DNA of 64,000 nt. It comes from Saccharopolyspora aridisoli. Its GTDB lineage: Bacteria > Actinomycetota > Actinomycetes > Mycobacteriales > Pseudonocardiaceae. Under the pieces are notes generated by a model. That model was not told where the DNA came from, did no database searches, and saw only the letters and a program-made list of their open reading frames with translations. How positions within the stretch are numbered: the stretch's first letter is position 1; each line of letters opens with the position of its first letter. Position numbers and translations under genes: made by a program. The stretch is from contig NZ_SMKV01000007.1 of NCBI RefSeq assembly GCF_004348445.1, positions 124,001-188,000 of the forward strand, read 5' to 3'. Positions 46,797 through 55,968 of the stretch are shown here, piece after piece.

Positions 46797-47888
46797 GTGA
46801 ACGATCACCTCGACTTCGCCCTGGCACTGCACGAGAAGCTGGCTCCACCTCCGACCAAGACGTTCTGCTGGTCGCCGTACTCGGTGAGCAGCGCCCTCGG
46901 GCTCGCAGCCACCGCGACCGGTGGCAACACCAGGGAAGAACTCGTCGCCGCGCTGCGCGACGAACCGGCGAACCTGCTGGAGCTGCTGGGGTCGGCCTCG
47001 GAGCTCTCCGCGGCTTCGGGTGAGCAGCCGGTGCTCGCGGTCGCCAACACCCTCTGGGCGCACGCGGACCTGCCGATCGAGGAGTCCTACCGGCTGGCGC
47101 TCAAGGACTGGCCCGGCAGCGCGGTGCGCAACGCCCCGTTCCAGGAAGATCCTGAAGCGGCACGCGAGCTGATCAACGCCGACGTCGCCGAGACCACCCG
47201 GGACCTCGTCCCGGAGCTGCTGCCGACCGGCGCGGTCCACCCGCAGACCGTCGCGGCCCTGGTCAACGCCCTCTACCTGAAGGTCTCCTGGCGCGAGGCG
47301 TTCGAGAGGACCAAGACCACCCAGCGCCCGTTCCACGCCCCCGACGGCGACCGCGACGTGCCCACGATGACGGCCGCGCGAACCCTCGGCCACGCCGCCA
47401 CCGACGGCTGGCAGGCGATCGGGCTCCCGGCCGCCGGGGGAGTGGAAGCGGTCGTCCTGCTGCCCGACGGCGACCTGGCCGCCGCCGAAGGCGAGCTCAC
47501 AACTGAGCGCCTCGCCGGCCTGCTCGGCGCCTTGGAACAGCGCAAGGTCGAGCTGTTCCTGCCGCGCTTCAAGGTCTCAGGCGGCGCGGAGCTCACCGAT
47601 CCGCTCGGCGAGCTGGGCGTGCGGGACCTGTTCACCCCGGCCGCCGACTTCACCCCGTTGACCGACCGGTCGCTGCGCGTCTCGGAGGTGCTGCACGAAT
47701 CGGTGCTCGACGTCGATGAAGCGGGCCTGGAAGGCGCGGCCGCGACCGCGATGATGATGCGCCTGACCGCCATCGTGCGGGAACCCGAGCCGGTGCGGGT
47801 CGAGGTGGACCGCCCGTTCCTGTTCCTGGTGCGCCACCGCGACAGCGGCGCGCTCTACTTCCTGGCCCGCATCACCGATCCGAGCTGA
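46797..47888 (+). CDS. Serpin family protein
   Basis: The 363-residue protein has a serpin fold. The hallmarks are KTFCWSPYSVSSALGLAATAT near the N-terminus, LVNALYLKVSWREAF, and a C-terminal DRPFLFLVRHRDSGALYF signature. The reactive-loop hinge is EAGLEGAAATA, and the scissile region around MMMRLTA. The hinge has Leu at the P14 site, where Thr or Ser is usual, so inhibition is uncertain. No signal peptide is visible. The GTG at 46797 is the preferred start. Serpins occur in only some bacteria. Confidence 0.9.
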   Translation: MNDHLDFALALHEKLAPPPTKTFCWSPYSVSSALGLAATATGGNTREELVAALRDEPANLLELLGSASELSAASGEQPVLAVANTLWAHADLPIEESYRLALKDWPGSAVRNAPFQEDPEAARELINADVAETTRDLVPELLPTGAVHPQTVAALVNALYLKVSWREAFERTKTTQRPFHAPDGDRDVPTMTAARTLGHAATDGWQAIGLPAAGGVEAVVLLPDGDLAAAEGELTTERLAGLLGALEQRKVELFLPRFKVSGGAELTDPLGELGVRDLFTPAADFTPLTDRSLRVSEVLHESVLDVDEAGLEGAAATAMMMRLTAIVREPEPVRVEVDRPFLFLVRHRDSGALYFLARITDPS

Positions 47889-47890
47889 GC

Positions 47891-47917
47891 TGTCACGCTT
47901 CCGCGACTTGTCTCGTC
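47891..47917 (+). promoter_or_regulatory. ECF41-type promoter before the CMD gene
   Basis: TGTCACG (47891-47897) and CGTC (47914-47917) are separated by 16 bases. This matches the published ECF41 promoter pattern TGTCACA-N16-CGTC at nearly every position. It lies 51 bases before the carboxymuconolactone decarboxylase-type gene, the usual ECF41 target, and the ECF41 gene itself is the next gene. Confidence 0.78.
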
Positions 47918-47967
47918 ACTCCGGTGACGAACCCCGAAAACCGGGGTGGCGAGGAGGGAGCGAGCAC

Positions 47968-48534
47968 ATGCCGCGCATTCCGGGCGTGCCCACCAGCGAA
48001 GCCAACCTGCTGACCAGGCTCACCTACCGGTTCTCCCGGCGCCGCTACGGCGCGGTGCTGGACCCGCTGGCCGTGGTCGCGCACCACCAAGGCCTGCTGA
48101 TGGCCACCGGCGTGTCGGAGATGGCGGTGGAGAAAGCGGCCAAGGTGCTGCCGGCGAACCTGCGCGAGCTGGCGGTCTACCGGGTGGCCACGAAGATCGG
48201 CTGCTCGTGGTGCGTTGACTTCGGCACGATGCTGCAGCGCAACGAGGGCCTGGACATCGACCGCCTCGAGGAGATCGACGACTACCGAACCTCGGGGAAG
48301 TACTCCGCGGTGGAACGGCTGGTGATCGCTTACGCGGACGCCATGACCGAGCAGCCCATGCAGGTCACCGACGAGCAGGTCGCCGAACTCGACCGGCGCC
48401 TCGGCCACAAGGGGGTGGTCGAGCTGACCTACATGATCGCCTTGGAGAACCAGCGCACCCGCACCAACCACGCGCTGGGCCTGACCGCGCAGGGCTTCAC
48501 CAGCGGAGAGGCCTGCCGAGTGCCGATGCCCTAG
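47968..48534 (+). CDS. Carboxymuconolactone decarboxylase-family protein (ECF41 target)
   Basis: The 188-residue protein belongs to the CMD/AhpD-like family. The redox CxxC is seen in IGCSWCVDFGTML (about residues 74-86), with a following LVIAYADAMTEQP and VELTYMIALENQRTRTNHALG. Such genes accompany ECF41 sigma factors. GAGGAGGGAG precedes the ATG at 47968. It lies convergent with the sigma factor gene and is probably transcribed from the ECF41 promoter upstream. Confidence 0.88.
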   Translation: MPRIPGVPTSEANLLTRLTYRFSRRRYGAVLDPLAVVAHHQGLLMATGVSEMAVEKAAKVLPANLRELAVYRVATKIGCSWCVDFGTMLQRNEGLDIDRLEEIDDYRTSGKYSAVERLVIAYADAMTEQPMQVTDEQVAELDRRLGHKGVVELTYMIALENQRTRTNHALGLTAQGFTSGEACRVPMP

Positions 48535-48668
48535 AAGCGGTCGAAGGTGCGGCGCAGCCGCCGTTCCAGGTGTGGCACCAGCTGGCACCGCCGGCCTGCA
48601 CGAGGCGTGGCGCGCGGAGCTCGCAGCACCGGTCTGGCTCCGCCCGGGCAGAGCAACCAAGAAACTCC

Positions 48669-49562
48669 TCAGCGGAACTCCACGCGGGTCAGCTTGTCAG
48701 GGTTGACGATGTCGAACACCTCCGCTGGCCGTCCGTCGCGGACGGCCAGCGCGAACACCCGGGGCGCCACATCAGCGCCGTCGCCCGGCATCAGCACGCC
48801 TAGGTCGCCGTTGACCAGGACCGGATGCGCTGCGCCGAGCAGCTCCGCGCCGTACTTGTCGATGAGCCCGATGGCGAACCGCGCCACCTTGTCGGCCCCG
48901 ACGACCGGGCGCCGGGCTGTGCGGGCCTTGCCGCCGCTGTCGCCGTAGACGGTGGCCGAGGGGTGCAGCAGCCGGGTGAGCGCGGCGAGGTCCTTGGCGG
49001 CCACCGCGGTCAGGAAGTCCTCCAGCGCCCGCTGCTGCTCGGGCAGCGGCACCCGCTCCGGCGGGGCGGCGTCGACCATCGTTCGACGCGCCCGCGACGC
49101 GTGTTGGCGCGCGGTGGGAACGCTGCACCCGAGCACCTCGGCGATCTCGGCGAAGGGCACTTCGAAGCCGTCGTGCAGCACCAGCGCGAGCCGTTGGTCC
49201 GGCGGAAGCTCGTGGAGCACCCGCATCGCCGCCATCCGCAGGTCGTCCTGACCGACCACGATGTCGCCCGGATCGGAGTCCACGGCGCTCACCAGCGGTT
49301 CAGGCAGCCACGGGCCGACGTAGCTCTCGCGCCGCACGGCGGCCGAGCGCATCCGGTCCAGGCACAGCCTGCTGACCACGGTGGTCAGCCAACCACCCAG
49401 GTCGCGGATCTCGTCGTGGTCGGTGTCGGTCAGCCGCAGCCACGCGTCCTGCACCGCGTCCTCGGCATCGGCGAGCCGTCCGGTCAGCCGGTAGCCGAGG
49501 CCGATCAAGCGGCTCCGGTGCCGGTCGAACTCCGCGGCGAGCGTGCTGGTGTCGGGCCTCAC
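48669..49562 (-). CDS. ECF41-type RNA polymerase sigma factor
   Basis: The 297-residue sigma factor has region 2 (LTGRLADAEDAVQDAWLRL), region 4 (LPPDQRLALVLHDGFEVPFAE) and a C-terminal SnoaL-like extension. The ECF41 markers WLPEPLV between the regions, DSGGKA in the extension and the C-terminal NPDKLTR are all present. In ECF41 the extension modulates activity in place of an anti-sigma factor. The GTG at 49562 is the start. It is divergent from dnaG, and mycobacterial SigJ is the same type. Confidence 0.92.
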   Translation of the reverse strand: MRPDTSTLAAEFDRHRSRLIGLGYRLTGRLADAEDAVQDAWLRLTDTDHDEIRDLGGWLTTVVSRLCLDRMRSAAVRRESYVGPWLPEPLVSAVDSDPGDIVVGQDDLRMAAMRVLHELPPDQRLALVLHDGFEVPFAEIAEVLGCSVPTARQHASRARRTMVDAAPPERVPLPEQQRALEDFLTAVAAKDLAALTRLLHPSATVYGDSGGKARTARRPVVGADKVARFAIGLIDKYGAELLGAAHPVLVNGDLGVLMPGDGADVAPRVFALAVRDGRPAEVFDIVNPDKLTRVEFR

Positions 49563-49631
49563 GCGATCGATTCTGCCGCACCGGGTGGACACCCGGTCGT
49601 AACCGATCTCGTTGGCCCTAGACTGAGTGAC

Positions 49632-51524
49632 GTGACAGGCAGGATCCGGGAGAGCGACATCGCCGAGGTGCGCGATCGCAACCGGATCGACGACGTCGTC
49701 GGCGAGTACGTCGCGCTGCGCAACGCCGGTGGTGGCGCGCAGAAGGGCCTGTGCCCGTTCCACGACGAGAAGACGCCGTCGTTCAACGTCCGCCCCAGCC
49801 ACGGCACCTTCCACTGCTTCGGCTGCGGTGAGGGCGGCGACGTGATCGCCTTCATGATGAAGATCGAGCACCTCGGCTTCGTGGAATCCGTGGAGCGGCT
49901 CGCCGACCGGGTCGGCCTCCAGCTGCAGTACGAGGGCGGCACGCCGGGACCGAAGCGCGACCGCGGAAGCCGCTCGCGCATGGTCGAGGCGCACCGCCTC
50001 GCAGCCGAGTTCTACGCCGAGCAGCTGCGCTCTCCCGAGGCCCAACCGGCCCGCGAGTACCTGACCAGCCGCGGCTTCGACGAGTCCGCCGCCCAGCGCT
50101 TCGGCTGCGGCTTCGCGCCCAGCGGCTGGGACAAGCTCACGAAACTGCTGCTGAACAAGGGTTTCGAGGTCGACGAGCTGATCAAGTGCGGCCTGTCCCG
50201 GGAAGGCAGGCGCGGTCCGATGGACCGCTTCCACCGGCGCCTGCTGTGGCCGTTGAAGGACCTCGGTGGTGACGTGGTCGGCTTCGGCGCGCGGCGGATC
50301 TTCGACGACGACCCCATCGAGGCCAAGTACGTCAACACCTCCGCCACCCCGATCTTCAACAAGTCGCAGGTGCTGTTCGGCATCGACCTGGCCAAGCGGG
50401 AGATCGCCAAGCGCAGGCAGGCCGTGGTAGTCGAGGGCTACACCGACGTGATGGCCATGCACCTGGCGGGCGTGCCCACCGCGGTCGCCTCCTGCGGAAC
50501 CGCGTTCGGCGACGAGCACATCTCGGTGCTGCGGCGGCTGATGATGGACGACGACGCCTTCCGCGGCGAGGTCATCTTCACCTTCGACGGCGATGAGGCC
50601 GGGCAGAAGGCGGCGATGAAGGCCTTCGACGGCGAGCAGCAGTTCGCCGGCCAGACTTACGTGGCGATCACCCCGGACAACATGGACCCGTGCGAGCTGC
50701 GCGAGGCCCGGGGTGATGCCGCGGTGCGGGACCTGGTGGCCCGGCGCAAGCCGCTGTTCGAGTTCGCCATCCGCAGCCTGCTCACCGACTACGACCTGGA
50801 CTCGGTGGACGGCCGCGTCGCCGCGCTCAAGCGGACGGTGCCGCTGATCGCCCAGATCAAGGACCCGGCCAGCCGCGACGGGTACGCGGCCCGGCTCGCC
50901 TGGTGGGCGGGTTGGAACGACGAGAACCAGGTGGTCAAGCGGGTTCGGGAGAGCTCGGGAGCCCCGGTCCGCAAGCAGCCCCGCCCGCGCCGCGAGGAGA
51001 ACCAGCAGTCGCTGGGCATGGACGTCGAGCTGCCGCAGCGCCCGCCGAGGCACGACCCCCGCTGGCTGCAGCGGGAGGCCATCAAGGCCGCTCTCCAGGT
51101 CCCGGCCCTGGCCGGTCCGCTCTACGACTCGCTGCCCGCCGAGGCGTTCACCGAGCCGGTCTACGCCGAGGTGCAGAAGGCGTTGCTGGCGGCGGGCGGC
51201 ACGGCTTCAGGGCTGAGCGGAGCGGGTCTGGTCGACGCGGTCTCGCAGCAGTGCGAGAGCCAGGTCGGCGCCCGGTTGTGCACGCAGCTCGCGGTCGAGG
51301 CCCTGGAGTGGACGACCGAGGACGACCCGCGCTACGTGAGCGCGATCATCGCCCGGCTGCAAGAACGCCTGGTCAGCAGGCAGATCGCGGACATCAAGTC
51401 CAAGGTCCAACGGATGTCGCCGCTGGAGGACGCCGAGGAGTACAACGCCCTGTTCGGCGACATGGTCGCCTTGGAGGGCTACCGCAAGGCACTGCTGGAC
51501 CAGGCGATGGGAACGACTCTGTGA
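49632..51524 (+). CDS. dnaG: DNA primase
   Basis: The 630-residue primase makes RNA primers for replication. The N-terminal zinc-binding domain has CPFHDEKTPSFNV and FHCFGCGEGGD (CHC2). The TOPRIM region has VVVEGYTDVMAMH and FTFDGDEAGQKAA. A C-terminal helicase-binding domain ends the protein. The GTG at 49632 gives the usual N-terminus TGRIRESDIAEVRDRN. Its stop overlaps the following start (GTGA). Confidence 0.96.
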   Translation: MTGRIRESDIAEVRDRNRIDDVVGEYVALRNAGGGAQKGLCPFHDEKTPSFNVRPSHGTFHCFGCGEGGDVIAFMMKIEHLGFVESVERLADRVGLQLQYEGGTPGPKRDRGSRSRMVEAHRLAAEFYAEQLRSPEAQPAREYLTSRGFDESAAQRFGCGFAPSGWDKLTKLLLNKGFEVDELIKCGLSREGRRGPMDRFHRRLLWPLKDLGGDVVGFGARRIFDDDPIEAKYVNTSATPIFNKSQVLFGIDLAKREIAKRRQAVVVEGYTDVMAMHLAGVPTAVASCGTAFGDEHISVLRRLMMDDDAFRGEVIFTFDGDEAGQKAAMKAFDGEQQFAGQTYVAITPDNMDPCELREARGDAAVRDLVARRKPLFEFAIRSLLTDYDLDSVDGRVAALKRTVPLIAQIKDPASRDGYAARLAWWAGWNDENQVVKRVRESSGAPVRKQPRPRREENQQSLGMDVELPQRPPRHDPRWLQREAIKAALQVPALAGPLYDSLPAEAFTEPVYAEVQKALLAAGGTASGLSGAGLVDAVSQQCESQVGARLCTQLAVEALEWTTEDDPRYVSAIIARLQERLVSRQIADIKSKVQRMSPLEDAEEYNALFGDMVALEGYRKALLDQAMGTTL

Positions 51525-52048
51525 TCAAGAGGCTGCTGGCGAAGTTGAGCGGAACCGCCGAGGTCCCGGCGGACTTCCCGGGCAGGCTCGACCCCGACGA
51601 GCAGGTCCTGTCCGTCGCGCCCTGCGAGGACGGGTCGGTGGTGGCCACCCACCTGGGCCTCTGGCTCCCGGAGGGGCGGAGGGTCGGCTGGCACCTGATC
51701 AGCAAAGCGACTTGGGGCGGTGGCGTGCTCACCGTGACCGAGGCCGAGGAGACCCGGCACGTCGACGGCGCCGTCTACCTGCGCGACCTGCGGCCTCAGC
51801 GCCTGGCGCTGACCGGTGAGAGCCGGTTGCCCGACGTGGTCCACGAGCGCGTCAACCGCTCGATCCGGTCCCGCCATCACCGGGACCTGCCGGGTGGCGG
51901 CGCCTGGTTCGTCCAGCGCAAGGTTCCCGGCCGCAACGGCATCGAGCTGCAGATCCGGCCCGATCAGGGCACGGACGAACCGGCGCTCGACCGCCTGGTC
52001 GGCGCGCTGGTGGAGAGCCTGCGGCAGTCCCGCGACCTGCCTTCCTGA
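51521..52048 (+). CDS. Conserved hypothetical protein coupled to dnaG
   Basis: The 175-residue protein has no signal or membrane segment. It contains ATHLGLWLPEGRRVGWHLI and ALTGESRLPDVVHERVNRS, a pattern seen in actinobacterial proteins encoded next to dnaG, but no function is known. The overlap with the dnaG stop (GTGA) shows coupled translation. The C-terminal VGALVESLRQSRD is helical. Confidence 0.78.
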   Translation: MIKRLLAKLSGTAEVPADFPGRLDPDEQVLSVAPCEDGSVVATHLGLWLPEGRRVGWHLISKATWGGGVLTVTEAEETRHVDGAVYLRDLRPQRLALTGESRLPDVVHERVNRSIRSRHHRDLPGGGAWFVQRKVPGRNGIELQIRPDQGTDEPALDRLVGALVESLRQSRDLPS

Positions 52049-52129
52049 GTTCGTTCCACCTCGAACCGTCCTCGACGCGATTGGACGCCCGGTATACGGT
52101 ACGGGCGTACTGCTAGCGGAGGTGACGGC

Positions 52130-52891
52130 ATGTGGGACCCCGGCAAGTACCTGGCCTTCAGCGATCAGCGAGACCGCCCGGCCTTCGACCTGATCGCCAG
52201 AGTGCGCGTCGAGAGCCCCAGACGGGTCGTCGATCTCGGATGCGGTGCGGGAAACCTGACCTCGCTGCTCACCGGCCGCTGGCCGCGCGCTGAGGTGGAA
52301 GCGCTGGACTCCTCGGAGGAGATGGTCGCCGAGGCCCGCTCGCGGGGTGTGCCCGCGCGGGTCGAGGACGTCCGGGACTGGAAGCCGCAGCCGGACACCG
52401 ACGTCGTGCTGTGCAACGCGGTCCTGCAGTGGATACCGGATCACGTCGAACTGCTGCACCGCTGGCTGTCCGAGCTTCCCAGCGGGGCCTGGTTCACCTT
52501 CCAGGTCCCCGGCAACTTCGACGCCCCGTCGCACGCCACCATCCGCGAGCTGGCCGTTGAACAGCGCTGGCGCGGCAAGCTCGACGGGGTGCTGAGCCAC
52601 GACGACGTCGTGCGCGGCCCGCTGGAGTACGCCGACGAGATCGCCGATCCGGATGTCGAGGTCGACGCCTGGGAGACGACCTACGTGCACGCGCTGCGCG
52701 GGGACGACCCGGTGCTGGAGTGGGTGAGCGGAACCGTTCTGCGTCCGGTACGAGCGGCACTGGACGACGATGAGTGGGCCGAGTTCCGAACCGAGTTGTC
52801 CCATCGCTTCTCGGTCGCCTACCCGAAACGGCCCGACGGCGTGACCTGGTTTCCTTTCCGCAGGGTCTTCGTCACCGCTCACTGCGCGTGA
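52130..52891 (+). CDS. tam: Trans-aconitate 2-methyltransferase
   Basis: The 253-residue SAM-dependent enzyme methylates trans-aconitate. The start MWDPGKYLAFSDQRDRPAFD is characteristic of Tam. VVDLGCGAGNLTS is motif I, SNAVLQWIPDH-like CNAVLQWIPDHVELL the central motif, and WFTFQVPGNFDAPSH is family-specific. GGAGG precedes the ATG at 52130 by seven bases. Confidence 0.93.
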   Translation: MWDPGKYLAFSDQRDRPAFDLIARVRVESPRRVVDLGCGAGNLTSLLTGRWPRAEVEALDSSEEMVAEARSRGVPARVEDVRDWKPQPDTDVVLCNAVLQWIPDHVELLHRWLSELPSGAWFTFQVPGNFDAPSHATIRELAVEQRWRGKLDGVLSHDDVVRGPLEYADEIADPDVEVDAWETTYVHALRGDDPVLEWVSGTVLRPVRAALDDDEWAEFRTELSHRFSVAYPKRPDGVTWFPFRRVFVTAHCA

Positions 52892-52931
52892 CCTGCACAG
52901 ATGTTCGTGGTGGAGCAAATCGGGGGGTGCC

Positions 52932-52961
52932 GTGAAACGCCATTCGGGCATCCGCTAGAGT
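52932..52961 (+). promoter_or_regulatory. Probable promoter of tRNA-Asn
   Basis: GTGAAA (52932-52937) and TAGAGT (52956-52961) are 18 bases apart. The -10 is a good actinobacterial sequence and lies 41 bases before the tRNA gene. Confidence 0.55.
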
Positions 52962-53002
52962 AGTTCCGTCAGCGCGAGGGAGTGCTGAACACAAGAGAAC
53001 AT

Positions 53003-53075
<73 letters not shown>

Positions 53076-53079
53076 CGCA

Positions 53080-53106
53080 AAGCCCAGACCAACGGTCTGG
53101 GCTTTT
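53080..53106 (+). terminator. Intrinsic terminator after tRNA-Asn
   Basis: AAGCCCAGACC (53080-53090) pairs with GGTCTGGGCTT (53094-53104) around an AAC loop, and a run of T residues overlaps its end (53102-53106). Confidence 0.93.
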
Positions 53107-53166
53107 TCGCACGCGCGTTGCGGGCCTGCGTCGGTCGGTGATCGGGTGTGGCTACCGTGTTCGGTC

Positions 53167-53736
53167 GTGGCGAAGCTCTACTTCCGATACGGGGCGATGA
53201 ACTCCGGCAAGTCGACCGCGTTGATCCAGGTCGCGCACAACTACGCCGAACGCGGGCAGCGCGTCTTCGTGGTCAAGCCCGAGATCGACACCAAGAGCCC
53301 CGTGGTGCTCTCGCGCATCAACGTGTCGCGGGAGGTCGATCTCGTCTGCGACGCGGACACCGCCGTGCGGAGCGTCGTGCTGGCGGCGGCGGTGCCGGAC
53401 TGCGTGCTCGTCGACGAGGCGCAGTTCCTCACCGGTGAGCAGGTCGAAGACCTGTTCCGGTTGGCCGTGCTCGACGGGGTCCCGGTGATCGCCTACGGGC
53501 TGCGCAACGACTTCCGCACCCGCGGCTTCCCGGGGAGCCTGCGGTTGATGGAGCTGGCGCACTCCATCGAGGAGCTCAAGACGATCTGCCGCTGCGGTCG
53601 CAAGGCGACGCTCAACGCGCGCACCGTCAACGGCGAGTTCACCCAGGACGGCAGCCAGGTCGCCATCGAGGGCGACGTCGGGTACGAATCCATGTGCGGC
53701 ACTTGCTATCTGCGCAAGGTCGGCACGTTCGAGTGA
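53167..53736 (+). CDS. tdk: Thymidine kinase
   Basis: The 189-residue enzyme phosphorylates thymidine with ATP. The P-loop is GAMNSGKST (about residues 8-16), VDEAQFLTGEQVEDL is the Walker B and lid region, and the two zinc pairs are ICRCGRKA and MCGTCY. The GTG at 53167 gives the usual start MAKLYFRYG. It lies 61 bases after the tRNA terminator. Confidence 0.95.
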   Translation: MAKLYFRYGAMNSGKSTALIQVAHNYAERGQRVFVVKPEIDTKSPVVLSRINVSREVDLVCDADTAVRSVVLAAAVPDCVLVDEAQFLTGEQVEDLFRLAVLDGVPVIAYGLRNDFRTRGFPGSLRLMELAHSIEELKTICRCGRKATLNARTVNGEFTQDGSQVAIEGDVGYESMCGTCYLRKVGTFE

Positions 53737-53829
53737 CTAGTCTGGCGGCTCGAGGCGATCACCGGCGCCGACGTGAGGGTCCGCATGGGGCCTGGAGGGA
53801 CTGCTGGTGACTCGAGCGCCAGGTCTGGG

Positions 53830-54978
53830 CTAGAGCCAGTTCCGGCGCTTGAAGATGGCGTAGAGGCTGAGGCAGACCACGAGCATCAGCAGGATCGCGA
53901 ACGGGTAGCCCAGCGTCCAGTGCAGCTCCGGGATCACGTCGAAGTTCATCCCGTAGACCGTGCCGATCAGCGTCGGGGCGAACAGGATCGCCGCCCACGA
54001 GGAGATCCGCTTGATCTCCTCGTTCTGCGCGTAGCTGGCCTCGGTCATGCGCTTCATCTCCTCGTTCTGCGCCTGGGTGACCAGCGTGGCGTTCACGGCG
54101 AGGATGTTGTCGAGCATCTGCCGGAACCCGTCGACGCGCTCGGCGACGGTCGTGGCGTGGTCGGCGACGTCGCGCAGATAGCGCTGCAGCTCCTCGTCGA
54201 TCTGGTACTTCTCGAACCCGGCTTCCAGGCTGCGCAGGATCGCCAGCAGCGGGCGGGTCGCGCGCTGGAACTCGATGACCTCCCGGGACAGCTCGTAGAT
54301 GCGCCGCGACACGTGCGGCTCGAAGTCGAAGACCTCGGTCTCGATCTCGTCGATGTCGTTCTGCAGCCCGGCGATGACCGGCGCGTAGCCATCCACGACG
54401 TGGTCGAGCACCGCGTAGAGCACGGCTTCGGGGCCGCGCCGGAGCAGGTCCTGGTCGGTTTCCATCCGTCGCCGCACGACCGAGAGGTCGGGGGCCTGCC
54501 CGTGGCGGACGGTGAGCACGAAGTTCGGGCCGACGAACAGGTGCAGCTCGCCGAAGTTCACCTCCTCGACGTCGTCGAGGTAGGTGGCGGCGCGCAGCAC
54601 GACGAACAACGTGTCCCCGTACCGCTCGATCTTCGGCCGCTGGTGAGCGACGATCGCGTCCTCGACCGCGAGCTTGTGCAGGTCGAATTCATCCGCGGCG
54701 GCCAGCAGCTCCTCTTCAGCCGGCCGGTACAGGCCGATCCAGGCCATGGTCCCGTCCGCGCCGGGCAGCTGCCGGTAGGTCTCGCTAAGGCTCTCCGGAG
54801 TGGAGATGCGGACGCCGTGGCGGTAGATGGCAGTGTCGATCAGCGGCCGGTCGGCCAGCGGCCGCTCATCGGCCGCGCGGGGGTCCATCGAGTGCTCGGG
54901 CGCGGATTCCCGGTGGGACATGACCGGCTCGGGGTGCCTGCCGCGCCTGCGCAGCGGGCGGGGGCGCCATTCGGGCAC
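53830..54978 (-). CDS. corA: CorA-type magnesium/cobalt transporter
   Basis: The 382-residue transporter has a long soluble N-terminal domain and two C-terminal membrane helices (about residues 320-340 and 355-373). The pore motif YGMNFD lies between them. The long helix is rich in acidic residues. GGGAGGA precedes a GTG at 54978, whose extra basic N-terminus (RPRPLRRRGRH) may be dispensable. Transport of Mg2+ is the usual function. Confidence 0.92.
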   Translation of the reverse strand: MPEWRPRPLRRRGRHPEPVMSHRESAPEHSMDPRAADERPLADRPLIDTAIYRHGVRISTPESLSETYRQLPGADGTMAWIGLYRPAEEELLAAADEFDLHKLAVEDAIVAHQRPKIERYGDTLFVVLRAATYLDDVEEVNFGELHLFVGPNFVLTVRHGQAPDLSVVRRRMETDQDLLRRGPEAVLYAVLDHVVDGYAPVIAGLQNDIDEIETEVFDFEPHVSRRIYELSREVIEFQRATRPLLAILRSLEAGFEKYQIDEELQRYLRDVADHATTVAERVDGFRQMLDNILAVNATLVTQAQNEEMKRMTEASYAQNEEIKRISSWAAILFAPTLIGTVYGMNFDVIPELHWTLGYPFAILLMLVVCLSLYAIFKRRNWL

Positions 54979-55104
54979 GGGGTCCTCCCGAGGTCGTCGG
55001 GCCAGGTGATCGCCTCGAGCGTACCCAGCGGCGCCAGGTGCGTGCTGGTTCCGGAAGACGTCGCAGCCGCCTCGACCAGCGGGTCGCGGCGGCTGCGAGC
55101 GCTG

Positions 55105-55968
55105 TCAGGGCTTGCGGGCGACTCCTGCCCAGACGACCGAGTCGTTCGGGCTGTCGAACTCGATCACGGGTGCGTTCTCACCGCTCTCCTCCGGGTGCCA
55201 CAGCGGAGTCCAGGTGCAGCCCGGCTCGACGAGCTCGTAGTCACCGAAGAAGGATTCGATCTCGTCGTGCGGACGCCAGATCACCGGTGTCGCCGACTTG
55301 TCGTACATCTTGCCGAACTCGGCCATCTCCCGCTTGCGCTCGTCCGGCACGTCGTCGGCGGTGCCGTGGGTGATCACCAGGTAGGAGCCCTCGGGAACCA
55401 GCTCGCGGAAGCGCGCGACGGCCTGCGGACCGATGTCCTCGCCGTTCGGGCCGGGCTGGGTCACGTGCAGGACGGCGATCAGGAGCAACGCGACCGGCTG
55501 CTCGACGTCGATGACGCCGCTCTCCTCGACCGCCTCCCACAGCTGGTCGGGTTCGCGCAGGTCGGCGTGCAGCACGCAGTGCTTGTCGGTGACGTCTTCC
55601 TCTTCGAGCAGGATGCGCGAGTGCGCGACGGCCACCGGCTCGTTGTCGACGTAGACGCAGTTGGCGTCGCCGACGAGTTCGTCGGCGACCTGGTGCGTGC
55701 TGCCCATCGTCGGAACACCGGATCCGATGTCGATGAACTGCCGGATCCCCTGCTTGCAGAGGTAGCGCACCACGCGGTGGAGGAACAGGCGGTTGGCCTT
55801 GGCGGCGGGCGCGACGAACGGGTAGCGCTCCAGCGCCTTCTCGCCGAAGACGCGGTCCACCGCGTAGTTGGCCCTTCCACCGAGGTAGTAGTCGTAGATC
55901 CGGGCGATGTTGGGGTGTTCCAGGTCCACGCCTTCCGGCGCGAACATCTCCGCCTTCGACTGACTCAC
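55105..55968 (-). CDS. SAM-dependent methyltransferase, PF04672-like
   Basis: The 287-residue protein belongs to an actinobacterial methyltransferase family. It begins with HPNIARIYDYYLGGRANYAVDR (given as HPNIARIYDYYLGG and RANYAVDR). IDIGSGVPT is the SAM site, and VYVDNEPVAVAHSR the second motif. C-terminal EPGCTWTPLWHPE is typical. The substrate is unknown. The 733 bases upstream have no gene. Confidence 0.9.
   Translation of the reverse strand: MSQSKAEMFAPEGVDLEHPNIARIYDYYLGGRANYAVDRVFGEKALERYPFVAPAAKANRLFLHRVVRYLCKQGIRQFIDIGSGVPTMGSTHQVADELVGDANCVYVDNEPVAVAHSRILLEEEDVTDKHCVLHADLREPDQLWEAVEESGVIDVEQPVALLLIAVLHVTQPGPNGEDIGPQAVARFRELVPEGSYLVITHGTADDVPDERKREMAEFGKMYDKSATPVIWRPHDEIESFFGDYELVEPGCTWTPLWHPEESGENAPVIEFDSPNDSVVWAGVARKP

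Noticed and set aside
49563-49640. Second ECF41 promoter in front of the sigma factor gene
   Set aside because: TGTCACG is present on the minus strand at 49637-49631, but the -10 position reads CAAC and not CGTC.
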